From positions 1-48,505 of the forward strand of contig DASZZX010000260.1 of assembly GCA_036260415.1 (NCBI GenBank): a stretch of 48,505 bases of DNA, read 5' to 3'. The position numbers and the translations under genes are program-made. The stretch is from DASZZX01 sp036260415 (GTDB lineage Bacteria; Actinomycetota; Nitriliruptoria; Nitriliruptorales; JAHWKO01). Shown here piece after piece: positions 1 to 6,537 of this stretch (its first letter is position 1; every line of letters starts with the position of its first letter). The notes below the pieces were generated by a model. That model was not told the DNA's origin. It saw nothing but the letters and a program-made list of their open reading frames with translations, and ran no database searches.

Positions 1-1
1 G

Positions 2-1945
2 GCGTGCGTGGTGCTGCTCTTCCGACGTCGCGCGCCGGTGGGGACACCGGCGTCGGCCTCCGCCACCGGCGCAGGATCAGCCTCAACGGACCTCCCGGCG
101 CGGGCAGCGGGAGCGCAGGAGGCAGCAGCGGTCGGGTCCCCCATCGGCGCCGCGACCGCGCCTGCCACGCCGACGGGGCACGCGGGCACGGCGACAACGG
201 TGCCCGACGCGACGGGCGAGCGGGCCGGCGCGTCGATGGTCCCCGAGGCCGTCGCCGGGGCCCCAGCGTCGGTGACGGCGGCGCCGACAACCGCTCTGGC
301 GGCAGGACCCGCGCCTGCGGTGGAGACAGCTGGGGCGGGCACAGCGGTGACCGTGCCGACGGTGACGGCAGGCGGCGGCGGGACAGCACCGTCGCAGCGG
401 CCGGTGGATGGCCCCCCGGGATGGCGCCGGCAGCTGCACTGGGTGCTGCTCGCGTTCCTGCCCTCGAGCCTCATGCTCGGGGTGACGCATTTCGTATCGA
501 CCGACATCGCGGCGTTCCCGCTGCTGTGGGTCGTGCCCCTCGCGCTGTACCTGCTCACGTTCGTGGTCGCATTCGGTCAACCGCGCCCCCGACTCGCGCT
601 GCACGCCGATCGTCTGCTGCCCGCCGCGGTGCTGGCGGTGGCGATCGCCATGGTGACCGAGGTCCCGATCCCCCCCGGACTCGAGATCGGGCTGCACCTG
701 CTGATGTTCACGACCGTGGCACTGGGCGCACACGGCAGGCTGGCGGCCGACCGCCCGCACCCGGCCCGACTGACGCACTTCTACCTGCTCGTGTCGGTCG
801 GCGGGGCGCTCGGTGGACTGTTCAACGCCCTGGTCGCGCCGGTCGTCTTCGAGCAGGTCCTCGAGTACCCGCTGGTGATCGTCGCGTCGACGCTCGTGCT
901 GCTCGGCAGGCACGCCAACCGGGTGGCGTCCCGATCACGACCACTGTCGCAGCGCCTGTTCGAGGCGCAGGCGGTGGTCGGCGTCCTCCTGCTCCTCCAG
1001 CAGGTGGTCGTGCGGTTGGGCGCCATGGCCGCGATCGTTCTCGTCGGGGTGTCGCTCGGTGCCCGAGCGGCGGTGGCGCGCGTCGCGCGTCGGCGACCGC
1101 TGGGGTTCACGATCGGGATCGCGCTGGTGCTGGCGAGCGCGGTGCCGCTCGGCACCGATGTGCTGCACGCCGAACGGACCTTCTTCGGGGTGGCGCGGGT
1201 CGAGGCGCAGGGCGACCGGCGCCTGCTCGTCCACGGCACCACCATCCACGGCTGGCAGGACCGCCGCCCCGACCACAGCGCCCTGCCCAAGAGCTACTAC
1301 GACCGCAGAGGCCCTGTGGGCGACGTGTTCGAGGAGTACGGACATCGGCCCCTCGCCGACCAGGTCGCGCTCGTGGGACTGGGCACCGGGGCACTGGCGG
1401 CCTTCGGGCGGTCGGGGCAGACCTTGACCTTCTACGAGATCGACCAGGCGATCGTCGACATCGCCACCGACCCCGAGCTGTTCACCTACCTGCGTGACAG
1501 TGCCGCCGAGATCGAGGTCGTGCTCGGCGACGGGCGTCTGTCGCTCCGCGATGCTCCGGACGACCACTTCGGGATCATCGTCATCGACGGCTTCAGCTCT
1601 GACGCCATCCCGGTGCACCTCGTGACCGCTGAGGCGGTCGACCTGTACCGCTCCAAGCTCCGGCCGGACGGCGTCCTCGTGTTCCACGTCAGCAACCGCC
1701 ACATGGACCTGGAGCCCGTCCTGGCAGCCATCGCGACCCGGCAGGACCTCTCCGGGGTCGTGCGCAGCGACGTCTTCGACGCCGGGCTCGGCGAGGTCAC
1801 GTGGGTGGCGCTCGCCGAGGATCACCAGAGTCTCGCCCCCCTGATCCGCGATCCGCGCTGGCGTCGTCTCGTCACCGAACCCGGGGAGGAACCGGTGTGG
1901 ACGGACGACTTCTCCAACGTCGTGCAGGTGATCCGCTGGCGCTGA
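2..1945 (+). CDS. Membrane protein with C-terminal spermidine-synthase-like domain (5' end outside window)
   Basis: The frame is open to the left edge and the first visible residues (ACVVLLFRRR) look like the end of a membrane helix, so the true start lies outside the window. A low-complexity Ala/Thr/Pro/Gly stretch of about 130 residues follows, then several hydrophobic segments (about residues 145-405), then a Rossmann methyltransferase-like domain. That domain shows a nucleotide-binding loop (VALVGLGTGALAAFG), an acidic strand end (FYEIDQAIVDIA), a GDGR motif and IIVIDGFSSDAIPVHL, as in fused MFS/spermidine-synthase-like proteins. Most such proteins have no proven aminopropyltransferase activity, so a polyamine role is not claimed. 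It converges on the DUF1697 gene across a hairpin. Confidence 0.75.
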   Translation, partial: ACVVLLFRRRAPVGTPASASATGAGSASTDLPARAAGAQEAAAVGSPIGAATAPATPTGHAGTATTVPDATGERAGASMVPEAVAGAPASVTAAPTTALAAGPAPAVETAGAGTAVTVPTVTAGGGGTAPSQRPVDGPPGWRRQLHWVLLAFLPSSLMLGVTHFVSTDIAAFPLLWVVPLALYLLTFVVAFGQPRPRLALHADRLLPAAVLAVAIAMVTEVPIPPGLEIGLHLLMFTTVALGAHGRLAADRPHPARLTHFYLLVSVGGALGGLFNALVAPVVFEQVLEYPLVIVASTLVLLGRHANRVASRSRPLSQRLFEAQAVVGVLLLLQQVVVRLGAMAAIVLVGVSLGARAAVARVARRRPLGFTIGIALVLASAVPLGTDVLHAERTFFGVARVEAQGDRRLLVHGTTIHGWQDRRPDHSALPKSYYDRRGPVGDVFEEYGHRPLADQVALVGLGTGALAAFGRSGQTLTFYEIDQAIVDIATDPELFTYLRDSAAEIEVVLGDGRLSLRDAPDDHFGIIVIDGFSSDAIPVHLVTAEAVDLYRSKLRPDGVLVFHVSNRHMDLEPVLAAIATRQDLSGVVRSDVFDAGLGEVTWVALAEDHQSLAPLIRDPRWRRLVTEPGEEPVWTDDFSNVVQVIRWR

Positions 1946-1956
1946 CCGCCGGGACA

Positions 1957-1992
1957 CGGGTGAGCGCCCGCGCGCCGGGCCGCGGTCACCCG
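1957..1992. terminator. Nested GC hairpin between convergent genes (candidate bidirectional terminator)
   Basis: Outer arms CGGGTGA (1957-1963) and TCACCCG (1986-1992) enclose inner arms GCCCG (1966-1970) and CGGGC (1976-1980). It lies just after one stop codon and overlaps the last codons of the opposing gene. There is no T-tract, so it may depend on Rho or act only as an RNA stabiliser. Confidence 0.45.
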
Positions 1993-2534
1993 CTCGGCCG
2001 CTCCGCCAGCTTCCGAGCGATCCGCCGCACGGTGTTCGCCGTCCGCAGTGTCCACCGATCGCCGAGCAACCTGGCGACCGCCCCGCCGCTGAGGGCAGAG
2101 TCCATGAACCGCCCGGCGACGTGCCAGTACAGCTCTCGGCCGTGGAACGCCACCCGATCGGTCTTGTTGGCGAGCGCGGCCACCTGGTCCTGCGTGGCCC
2201 GACCGAGCTGCTCGCGGAGGAAGCCGATGTGCAGCTTCCCGCCCAGGGGCGGATCGTCGGGGAAGGGTTCGTGGCGTGCCACCTCGACCAGGTGCTCGCC
2301 GTCCCTGACGAAGGTGGCCACGGGGTAGCCGAGGCCCTCAGCCAGCCGGGACTCTATGCGGGTCTCCAGGCCTGCGGCGTCGATCTCGCCGCTGTGGAAG
2401 ATGACGTTGCCGCTGCTGAGGAACGTCCGGACGTGGTCGAACCCGGCCTCCTCGAGCAGCGCACGCAGGCGATCGTTCGTCACGTTGCGCCCACCGAGGT
2501 TGATCCCCCGGAGGAAGGCCACGTAGGGAACCAT
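1986..2534 (-). CDS. DUF1697 family protein
   Basis: The 182-residue protein begins MVPYVAFLRGINLGGRN, the diagnostic opening of DUF1697, and continues with TFLSSGNVIFHS and LHIGFLRE segments of the same family. No biochemical function is established for the family. I chose the ATG at 2534 because GAGGA lies about ten bases upstream and family members start at this point; a GTG 21 bases further upstream is possible. It lies downstream of pup on the same strand with a 157-bp gap, so it could be co-transcribed with pup. This is where prcB and prcA sit in many actinobacteria. Confidence 0.85.
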   Translation of the reverse strand: MVPYVAFLRGINLGGRNVTNDRLRALLEEAGFDHVRTFLSSGNVIFHSGEIDAAGLETRIESRLAEGLGYPVATFVRDGEHLVEVARHEPFPDDPPLGGKLHIGFLREQLGRATQDQVAALANKTDRVAFHGRELYWHVAGRFMDSALSGGAVARLLGDRWTLRTANTVRRIARKLAERPSG

Positions 2535-2691
2535 CGTCGCGGGTCCTCGCGTCACGTGCGCGGTCCCCCACGGCGGACCGCCGGCACGTGCAGGATCGTG
2601 GCCCAGCCGACCGGCTCGCTACGGACCCGTCCCTCCAGCATCTCCGTCGCGGATCGCTCACCGGTGGCGGTGGCGGCCGGTGGGTCGGACC

Positions 2692-2886
2692 CTACTGACC
2701 GCCCTTCTGCACGTAGTTCTTGATGAACTCCTCGGCGTTCTCCTCGAGGACCTCGTCGATCTCGTCGAGCAGCTCGTCGACGTCCTCGAGCAGTTCGTCG
2801 GCGGTCGTCTCGGTGGTCTCGGGGGCCTCGACCTCGTCGGCCTCGCGCGTGCGGGCGCGCCGCTGACTCTGGCCGCTGTCGCTCAT
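2692..2886 (-). CDS. pup: Prokaryotic ubiquitin-like protein Pup
   Basis: This is a 64-residue, strongly acidic, disordered-looking protein with a central coiled-coil-prone segment (ELLEDVDELLDEIDEVLEENAEEF) that in the family binds the coiled coils of ARC/Mpa. It ends in Gly-Gly-Gln, the inactive precursor form that Dop deamidates to Glu before PafA ligates it to lysines of target proteins. Length, composition and C-terminus all match Pup. A strong Shine-Dalgarno (GGGAGGA) precedes the ATG. Normally it follows dop directly; here it is separated from dop by 2.1 kb containing an HNH gene on the other strand, so it must have its own promoter or depend on read-through antisense to that gene. Confidence 0.95.
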   Translation of the reverse strand: MSDSGQSQRRARTREADEVEAPETTETTADELLEDVDELLDEIDEVLEENAEEFIKNYVQKGGQ

Positions 2887-2956
2887 CGGGTCCTCCCAAC
2901 CGCCGAGGGCTCAATGTACCCGCGCAACGCAGGTGCAGTCACGGGAGTGCACGTTC

Positions 2957-3046
2957 TCCACAGTGATCGGGGCGGCTGACCCCGCCATCTGCGGGTGGGA
3001 AGATGGCGCGCCACTGACCGGGTTGACGCCGGGCAGCCCGCCATGC
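2957..3046. repeat. Structured intergenic repeat, copy A
   Basis: This 90-bp copy matches 3269-3358 with scattered substitutions and two compensating single-base indels. It contains the inverted repeat GCCATCT / AGATGGC with a 10-base loop. Conserved stems in a non-coding repeat suggest a REP- or MITE-like element rather than a coding duplication. Confidence 0.65.
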
Positions 3047-3174
3047 CGGACCCTGGATGGGTTGGGAGCTCGAGCAGATGCTCCGGCTGACCATCCGGAT
3101 CCCCATCCTCTCCCAGGGTCCATCGGATCACCCCACCCCGGGATGGAGCGGGATCCCGCCCTCCCGGCTGGTGA

Positions 3175-3247
3175 GGTCGGTGCGGGGCGGTCCGTGCGAG
3201 CGCATGGTGCAGGGCGCGGTCCGTGCGGAGCGCGGTCGGTGCGAGGC
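3175..3247. repeat. Degenerate short tandem repeat
   Basis: Four imperfect units of the form GGTCSGTGCG followed by a G/C-rich tail begin near 3175, 3189, 3218 and 3234. It lies between the two 90-bp repeats. Low sequence complexity in a very GC-rich genome could also explain it. Confidence 0.35.
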
Positions 3248-3268
3248 CGCTCCCGTGGACGGGGACTG

Positions 3269-3358
3269 TCCACGGTGATCGGGGCGCTGACGCCGCCATC
3301 TGCGGGTGGGAGGATGGCGCGCCGCTGGCCGGGCTGACGCCCGGCAGGCCCGCCATGC
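3269..3358. repeat. Structured intergenic repeat, copy B
   Basis: This is the second copy of the 90-bp element. The first stem is kept in shortened form (GCCATC / GATGGC) and there is a second perfect stem, GCCGGGC / GCCCGGC with a TGAC loop, at 3328-3345. The SOS box of the HNH gene follows about 85 bp downstream. Confidence 0.65.
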
Positions 3359-3442
3359 CTCGGCTGACGATCCGGAACACCATCTTTCCCCAGCACGGCG
3401 CGGATCGGTCCCGCCGTGTCGCACCTCCCAGGTACGGTCTGT

Positions 3443-3458
3443 CCGAACCCACGTTCGG
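3443..3458 (+). promoter_or_regulatory. LexA (SOS) box upstream of the HNH endonuclease gene
   Basis: The site CCGAACCCACGTTCGG is a perfect inverted repeat of the form CGAAC-N4-GTTCG, matching the actinobacterial/Bacillus-type LexA operator core (TCGAAC-N4-GTTCGA) apart from the outermost base pair. It lies 47 bp upstream of the ATG of the DUF222/HNH gene, and an extra half-site GTTCGG occurs at 3466-3471. Members of the related mycobacterial 13E12 repeat family are known to carry SOS boxes, which supports the reading. Confidence 0.7.
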
Positions 3459-3504
3459 TGACGACGTTCGGTAGGGAGCGGGAGACCCCGGAAGGAGGTC
3501 GCGG

Positions 3505-4761
3505 ATGTCCGTCCTCAGGGAGCTGCCCGGCCCGACCCGGCTGCAGCCTCGGGTGGCAGAGCTCGTGGAGGCGGTGGACGGTCTCGTCGCCCAGGACCCT
3601 CGTCAGCTCCACCCCGACGAGCTCGGCGGTGTGCTGAAGGCGGTCCAGACGCTCATCGACCGGCTCGCTGGCTACCGCGCTCGCTGCCTCAACGCCTTCG
3701 ACCAGCGCCGCCCGCGGTCCGACGGGTCAGCCCCGACCGCGCAGTGGGTGCGCGGCGCGCTCCGCCAGTCCGCCGGGGATGCGGACCGCCAGGTCCACAC
3801 CGCGCGCCAGCTGGAGGAGCGGCCGGCCGTCCAGGCGGCGTTCGACGCGGGTCGCATCGGCCAGCGGGCAGCCGACATCCTCGCTGACACCCTGGCCGAT
3901 CCGCACGTCCGCGACCTGCCTTGGGCGGAGAGCACCCTGCTGGAGTGGGCGCAATCCTGGGATCCGGGCATCGTGGCCCGCAAGGCGCGCCAGCTGCGGG
4001 TCGCCGCGCACCAGGAGCGTGCCGCCGCCGAGGAGGCGGCCGCTCGACGGCGGCGCTACGTCCGGTTCGACGACCCGGATCGCGACGGGATGGTCGGGCT
4101 GCGCGGCCTTCTCGACCCGGTCTCGTCCGAGGTGCTCAAGACGGCGATCTCCGCGCTGATGCGTCCGGATCCCACCGACCTGCCGGCCGGTCAGCGGCGC
4201 ACCGCCGACCAGCGGCGTCACGACGCACTGGTCACACTCGCCGAGCTCGCGCTCGACCACGACCGCCTACCTGCCGTCGCCAAGCGCCGCCCGCACGTCC
4301 TGCTCGTGCTGCCGCATCCCGACCTGCGCGGCGGTCTGCAGGTCGAGGATCGCGCCGAGGCGATGGTCGCGGAGCTGGCTCACACCGGTGCGGTCAGCGA
4401 CGCCACCGCGGCACGGCTGGGATGTGACGCCGACTGGACCCCGGTCTTCGTCGACCCCCAGGGCGTGCCGCTGGACCTGGGACGAACCCAGCGGTCCGCG
4501 TCCGCCCAGCAGATGGACGCCCTCGTGGTGCGAGACCGCCGCTGCCGGCGCTGCGGAGCCCCGTCCTCCAACTGTCAGGCCCACCACATCCGCTGGTGGC
4601 GGTCAGGCGGTGCCACCGACCTGGCGAACCTCGTGCTCCTTTGCTGGGGCTGTCACAGCCTGGTGCACGACCACGGCTGGCAGGTACGGCTGCTGCCCGA
4701 CGCCACGGCGGTGTTCACTGCGCCCGATGGCACGGTCCACCGGCGCGGACCGGCACCGTGA
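3505..4761 (+). CDS. DUF222 / HNH endonuclease (13E12 repeat family type)
   Basis: The 418-residue protein has an N-terminal DUF222 region (about 20-320) and a C-terminal HNH nuclease domain. The latter shows zinc-type pairs C347/C350 and C380/C383, the HH dyad at 360-361 (AHHIRWW), N375 and H384. This is the layout of actinobacterial 13E12-family proteins, which often occur in many copies and are thought to be mobile or selfish, though their role is unproven. AAGGAGGTC gives an excellent ribosome binding site before the ATG. The gene lies opposite in strand to dop and pup and splits that normally contiguous pair. With an SOS box in front it is probably DNA-damage inducible. The reading frame and the nuclease motif are intact. 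Confidence 0.88.
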   Translation: MSVLRELPGPTRLQPRVAELVEAVDGLVAQDPRQLHPDELGGVLKAVQTLIDRLAGYRARCLNAFDQRRPRSDGSAPTAQWVRGALRQSAGDADRQVHTARQLEERPAVQAAFDAGRIGQRAADILADTLADPHVRDLPWAESTLLEWAQSWDPGIVARKARQLRVAAHQERAAAEEAAARRRRYVRFDDPDRDGMVGLRGLLDPVSSEVLKTAISALMRPDPTDLPAGQRRTADQRRHDALVTLAELALDHDRLPAVAKRRPHVLLVLPHPDLRGGLQVEDRAEAMVAELAHTGAVSDATAARLGCDADWTPVFVDPQGVPLDLGRTQRSASAQQMDALVVRDRRCRRCGAPSSNCQAHHIRWWRSGGATDLANLVLLCWGCHSLVHDHGWQVRLLPDATAVFTAPDGTVHRRGPAP

Positions 4762-4832
4762 TCGCAGGTCGGTGCCGCTCGCGGCTGGCGCGGATGCCGA
4801 CAGACGGTCGTCCTTCCGATGCGGGGAGCCCG

Positions 4833-4847
4833 CGTCAACGCTTGACG
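4833..4847. terminator. Small hairpin between the convergent HNH and dop genes
   Basis: CGTCAA (4833-4838) and TTGACG (4842-4847) form a perfect 6-bp stem with a 3-base loop, 72 bp after the HNH stop codon. It is the clearest simple hairpin in this 216-bp convergent spacer, but it lacks a T-tract. Confidence 0.3.
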
Positions 4848-4923
4848 GAGACAGCGTCCACGCGCCGAGGAGTCCGTGCCAGGCCACGCATGCGCGAGCG
4901 CCCAAAGGGTCGGGACACCGCAT

Positions 4924-4967
4924 GAGGCCGCGCCAGCCCGCCGAGGAGGCCGCGCCAGCCCCTCGAG
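4924..4967. repeat. 22-bp tandem duplication next to the dop stop codon
   Basis: Two adjacent 22-bp units (4924-4945 and 4946-4967), both starting GAGGCCGCGCCAGCCC, differ at two positions. The second unit ends ten bases from the dop stop codon. It is one of several short tandem duplications around dop. Confidence 0.6.
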
Positions 4968-4977
4968 GAGACACCGG

Positions 4978-6501
4978 TCAGCGCTGCAGGGCGGCGAGCA
5001 GCTCCTCGGCGTCCACGGCCGCTTCCAGCAGGTCGCCGACGTGCGCCCGGGTGCCCTTGCCGGGGTCCATCATCGGGACACGTTGGAGGGCCTCGCGACC
5101 GACGTCGAAGATCAGCGAGTCCCAGCCGGCGGCGACGATGCGGTCGCGGAACCTCGCCAGGCAGCGGCCCCGGAAGTAGGCGCGGGTGTCCTCGGGCGGG
5201 TGGTCCATGGCCCGCCGGATCTCGCTCTCGGCGACCAGCCGCTCGACCCTGCCGTGGGCGGCCAGCCGGTTGTACAGGCCCCGGTCCTGGCGGACGTCGT
5301 GGTACTGCAGGTCGACCATCTTGAGCTTGTCGGCGTCCCAGTCCAGCCGGTGGCGCTCCCGGTACTGGTCCAGCAGCTGCAGTTTGGTGGCCCAGTCCAC
5401 CTGCCCGGCGAGGCGCCGCGGGTCGTCCTCGGCGGTGGTCAGCACGGCCTCCCAGCGCTGCAGCACCTCGGCCTGGACCGGCTGCAGGTCGTGGTCCTTG
5501 CAGTAGCGCTTGACCGCCTCGAGGTAGTGCCACTGCAGCTCCAGGGGGGTGGTGCGACGCCCGTCCTTGAGCATGACCGTCTGGCGGCAGGTGGGGTCGT
5601 GGCTGATCGCGTGGAAGGCGCTGACGGGTTTGGCCAGCTCCGGTGGATCCGGGGCCGCCCCGTCCTCGATCATCGCCAGCAGCAGCGCGGTGGTCCCCAC
5701 CTTCAGGAAGGTCGCGACCTCGCACAGCGTCGCGTCGCCGTTGATGACGTGCAGCCGGCGGAAGCGCTCGGGGTCGGCGTGCGGCTCGTCACGCGTGTTG
5801 ATGATCGGCCGCTTCAGGGTGGTCTCCAGACCCACCTCGACCTCGAAGAAGTCCGCCCGCTGCGACAGTTGGAAGACCACTTCGGGGTCGCCGAACTCGT
5901 TGCCGAGCCGGCCGGCACCGACGTAGACCAGCCGCGAGACGAAGAACGGGGTGAGTTGCTTGACGAGGGTCGGGAACGGCACCGCCCGGTCGACCAGGTA
6001 GTTCTCGTGGGTGCCGTACGCCGCACCCTTGCCGTCGGTGTTGTTCTTGTGGATCAGGACCCGCGCGCCCTCGGGGAGCGACACAGCGGCGCGCTCCGCC
6101 GCCACCGCCAGGATCCGCTCCCCCGCCTTGTCCCACACGACCAGATCCCGAGGGTTGCTGCACTCCGGCGTCGAGTACTCCGGGTGGGCGTGGTCGACGT
6201 AGAACCGCGCGCCGTTGGTCAGGACCGTGTTGGCCAGCCCGAGGTCCTCCTCGGTCGGGGCCTCGTGCGGCGAAGGTTCCTCGTACCCCCGTGCGTCGCG
6301 CAGCGGGTGCTCGTCGGAGTGGTCCCACTTGACCTGGTGGCGGGCGGACGGCTGGTACGCCGACACGACCAGCGACGAGGCCAGCACCGGGTTCACGTCT
6401 GTCTGGCCCTGGACGGTGATCCCGAACTCGGTCTCGGTGCCGACGTACTTAAGGAGTCCCACCCAAGCCCCTCGCTGGCGCTCGTCCCCGGGCAGTCCCA
6501 C
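4978..6501 (-). CDS. dop: Pup deamidase/depupylase Dop
   Basis: The protein belongs to the Dop/PafA carboxylate-amine ligase-like family: GTETEFGI at the N-terminus, EYSTPECSNPRDLVVWDKAGE and HKNNTDGKGAAYGTHENYL in the active-site sheet. It is Dop rather than PafA because it has the long loop after the first strand (about residues 48-90, QPSARHQVKWDHSDEH to EEDLGLAN). Dop deamidates the C-terminal Gln of Pup and removes Pup from substrates. Two in-frame GTG starts, 6501 and 6462, each sit behind GAGGGG because a 39-bp unit is duplicated. The inner one (6462, VGLLKYVGTETEFG) better fits family N-termini and gives 494 residues; the outer adds 13. It follows arc directly. Confidence 0.93.
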   Translation of the reverse strand: MGLPGDERQRGAWVGLLKYVGTETEFGITVQGQTDVNPVLASSLVVSAYQPSARHQVKWDHSDEHPLRDARGYEEPSPHEAPTEEDLGLANTVLTNGARFYVDHAHPEYSTPECSNPRDLVVWDKAGERILAVAAERAAVSLPEGARVLIHKNNTDGKGAAYGTHENYLVDRAVPFPTLVKQLTPFFVSRLVYVGAGRLGNEFGDPEVVFQLSQRADFFEVEVGLETTLKRPIINTRDEPHADPERFRRLHVINGDATLCEVATFLKVGTTALLLAMIEDGAAPDPPELAKPVSAFHAISHDPTCRQTVMLKDGRRTTPLELQWHYLEAVKRYCKDHDLQPVQAEVLQRWEAVLTTAEDDPRRLAGQVDWATKLQLLDQYRERHRLDWDADKLKMVDLQYHDVRQDRGLYNRLAAHGRVERLVAESEIRRAMDHPPEDTRAYFRGRCLARFRDRIVAAGWDSLIFDVGREALQRVPMMDPGKGTRAHVGDLLEAAVDAEELLAALQR

Positions 6502-6534
6502 CCGGCCCCCTCGTTGGCGCTCGTCCCCGGGCAG
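6457..6534. repeat. 39-bp tandem direct repeat spanning the dop translation start
   Basis: Two adjacent 39-bp units (6457-6495 and 6496-6534) differ at only three positions. Read on the minus strand each unit carries GAGGGG followed by a GTG, so the ribosome binding site and start codon of dop are duplicated, and because 39 is a multiple of three both starts are in frame. Confidence 0.9.
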
Positions 6535-6537
6535 TCA

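Larger units (their letters stand above)
2887..3504. other. 618-bp intergenic region between pup and the HNH gene
   Basis: This divergent spacer holds two imperfect 90-bp structured direct repeats (2957-3046 and 3269-3358), a short degenerate tandem repeat (3175-3247) and an SOS box (3443-3458). Sequence after each 90-bp core is also related (GGCTGAC-ATCCGGA at about 3088-3101, resembling 3361-3376). No convincing coding region is visible on either strand. It should contain the promoters of pup and of the HNH gene, but no clear -35/-10 pair stands out. Confidence 0.7.

Noticed and set aside
4978..6501. Pup ligase PafA as an alternative to Dop
   Set aside because: The long loop after the first strand (HQVKWDHSDEH to EEDLG) is characteristic of Dop and absent from PafA.
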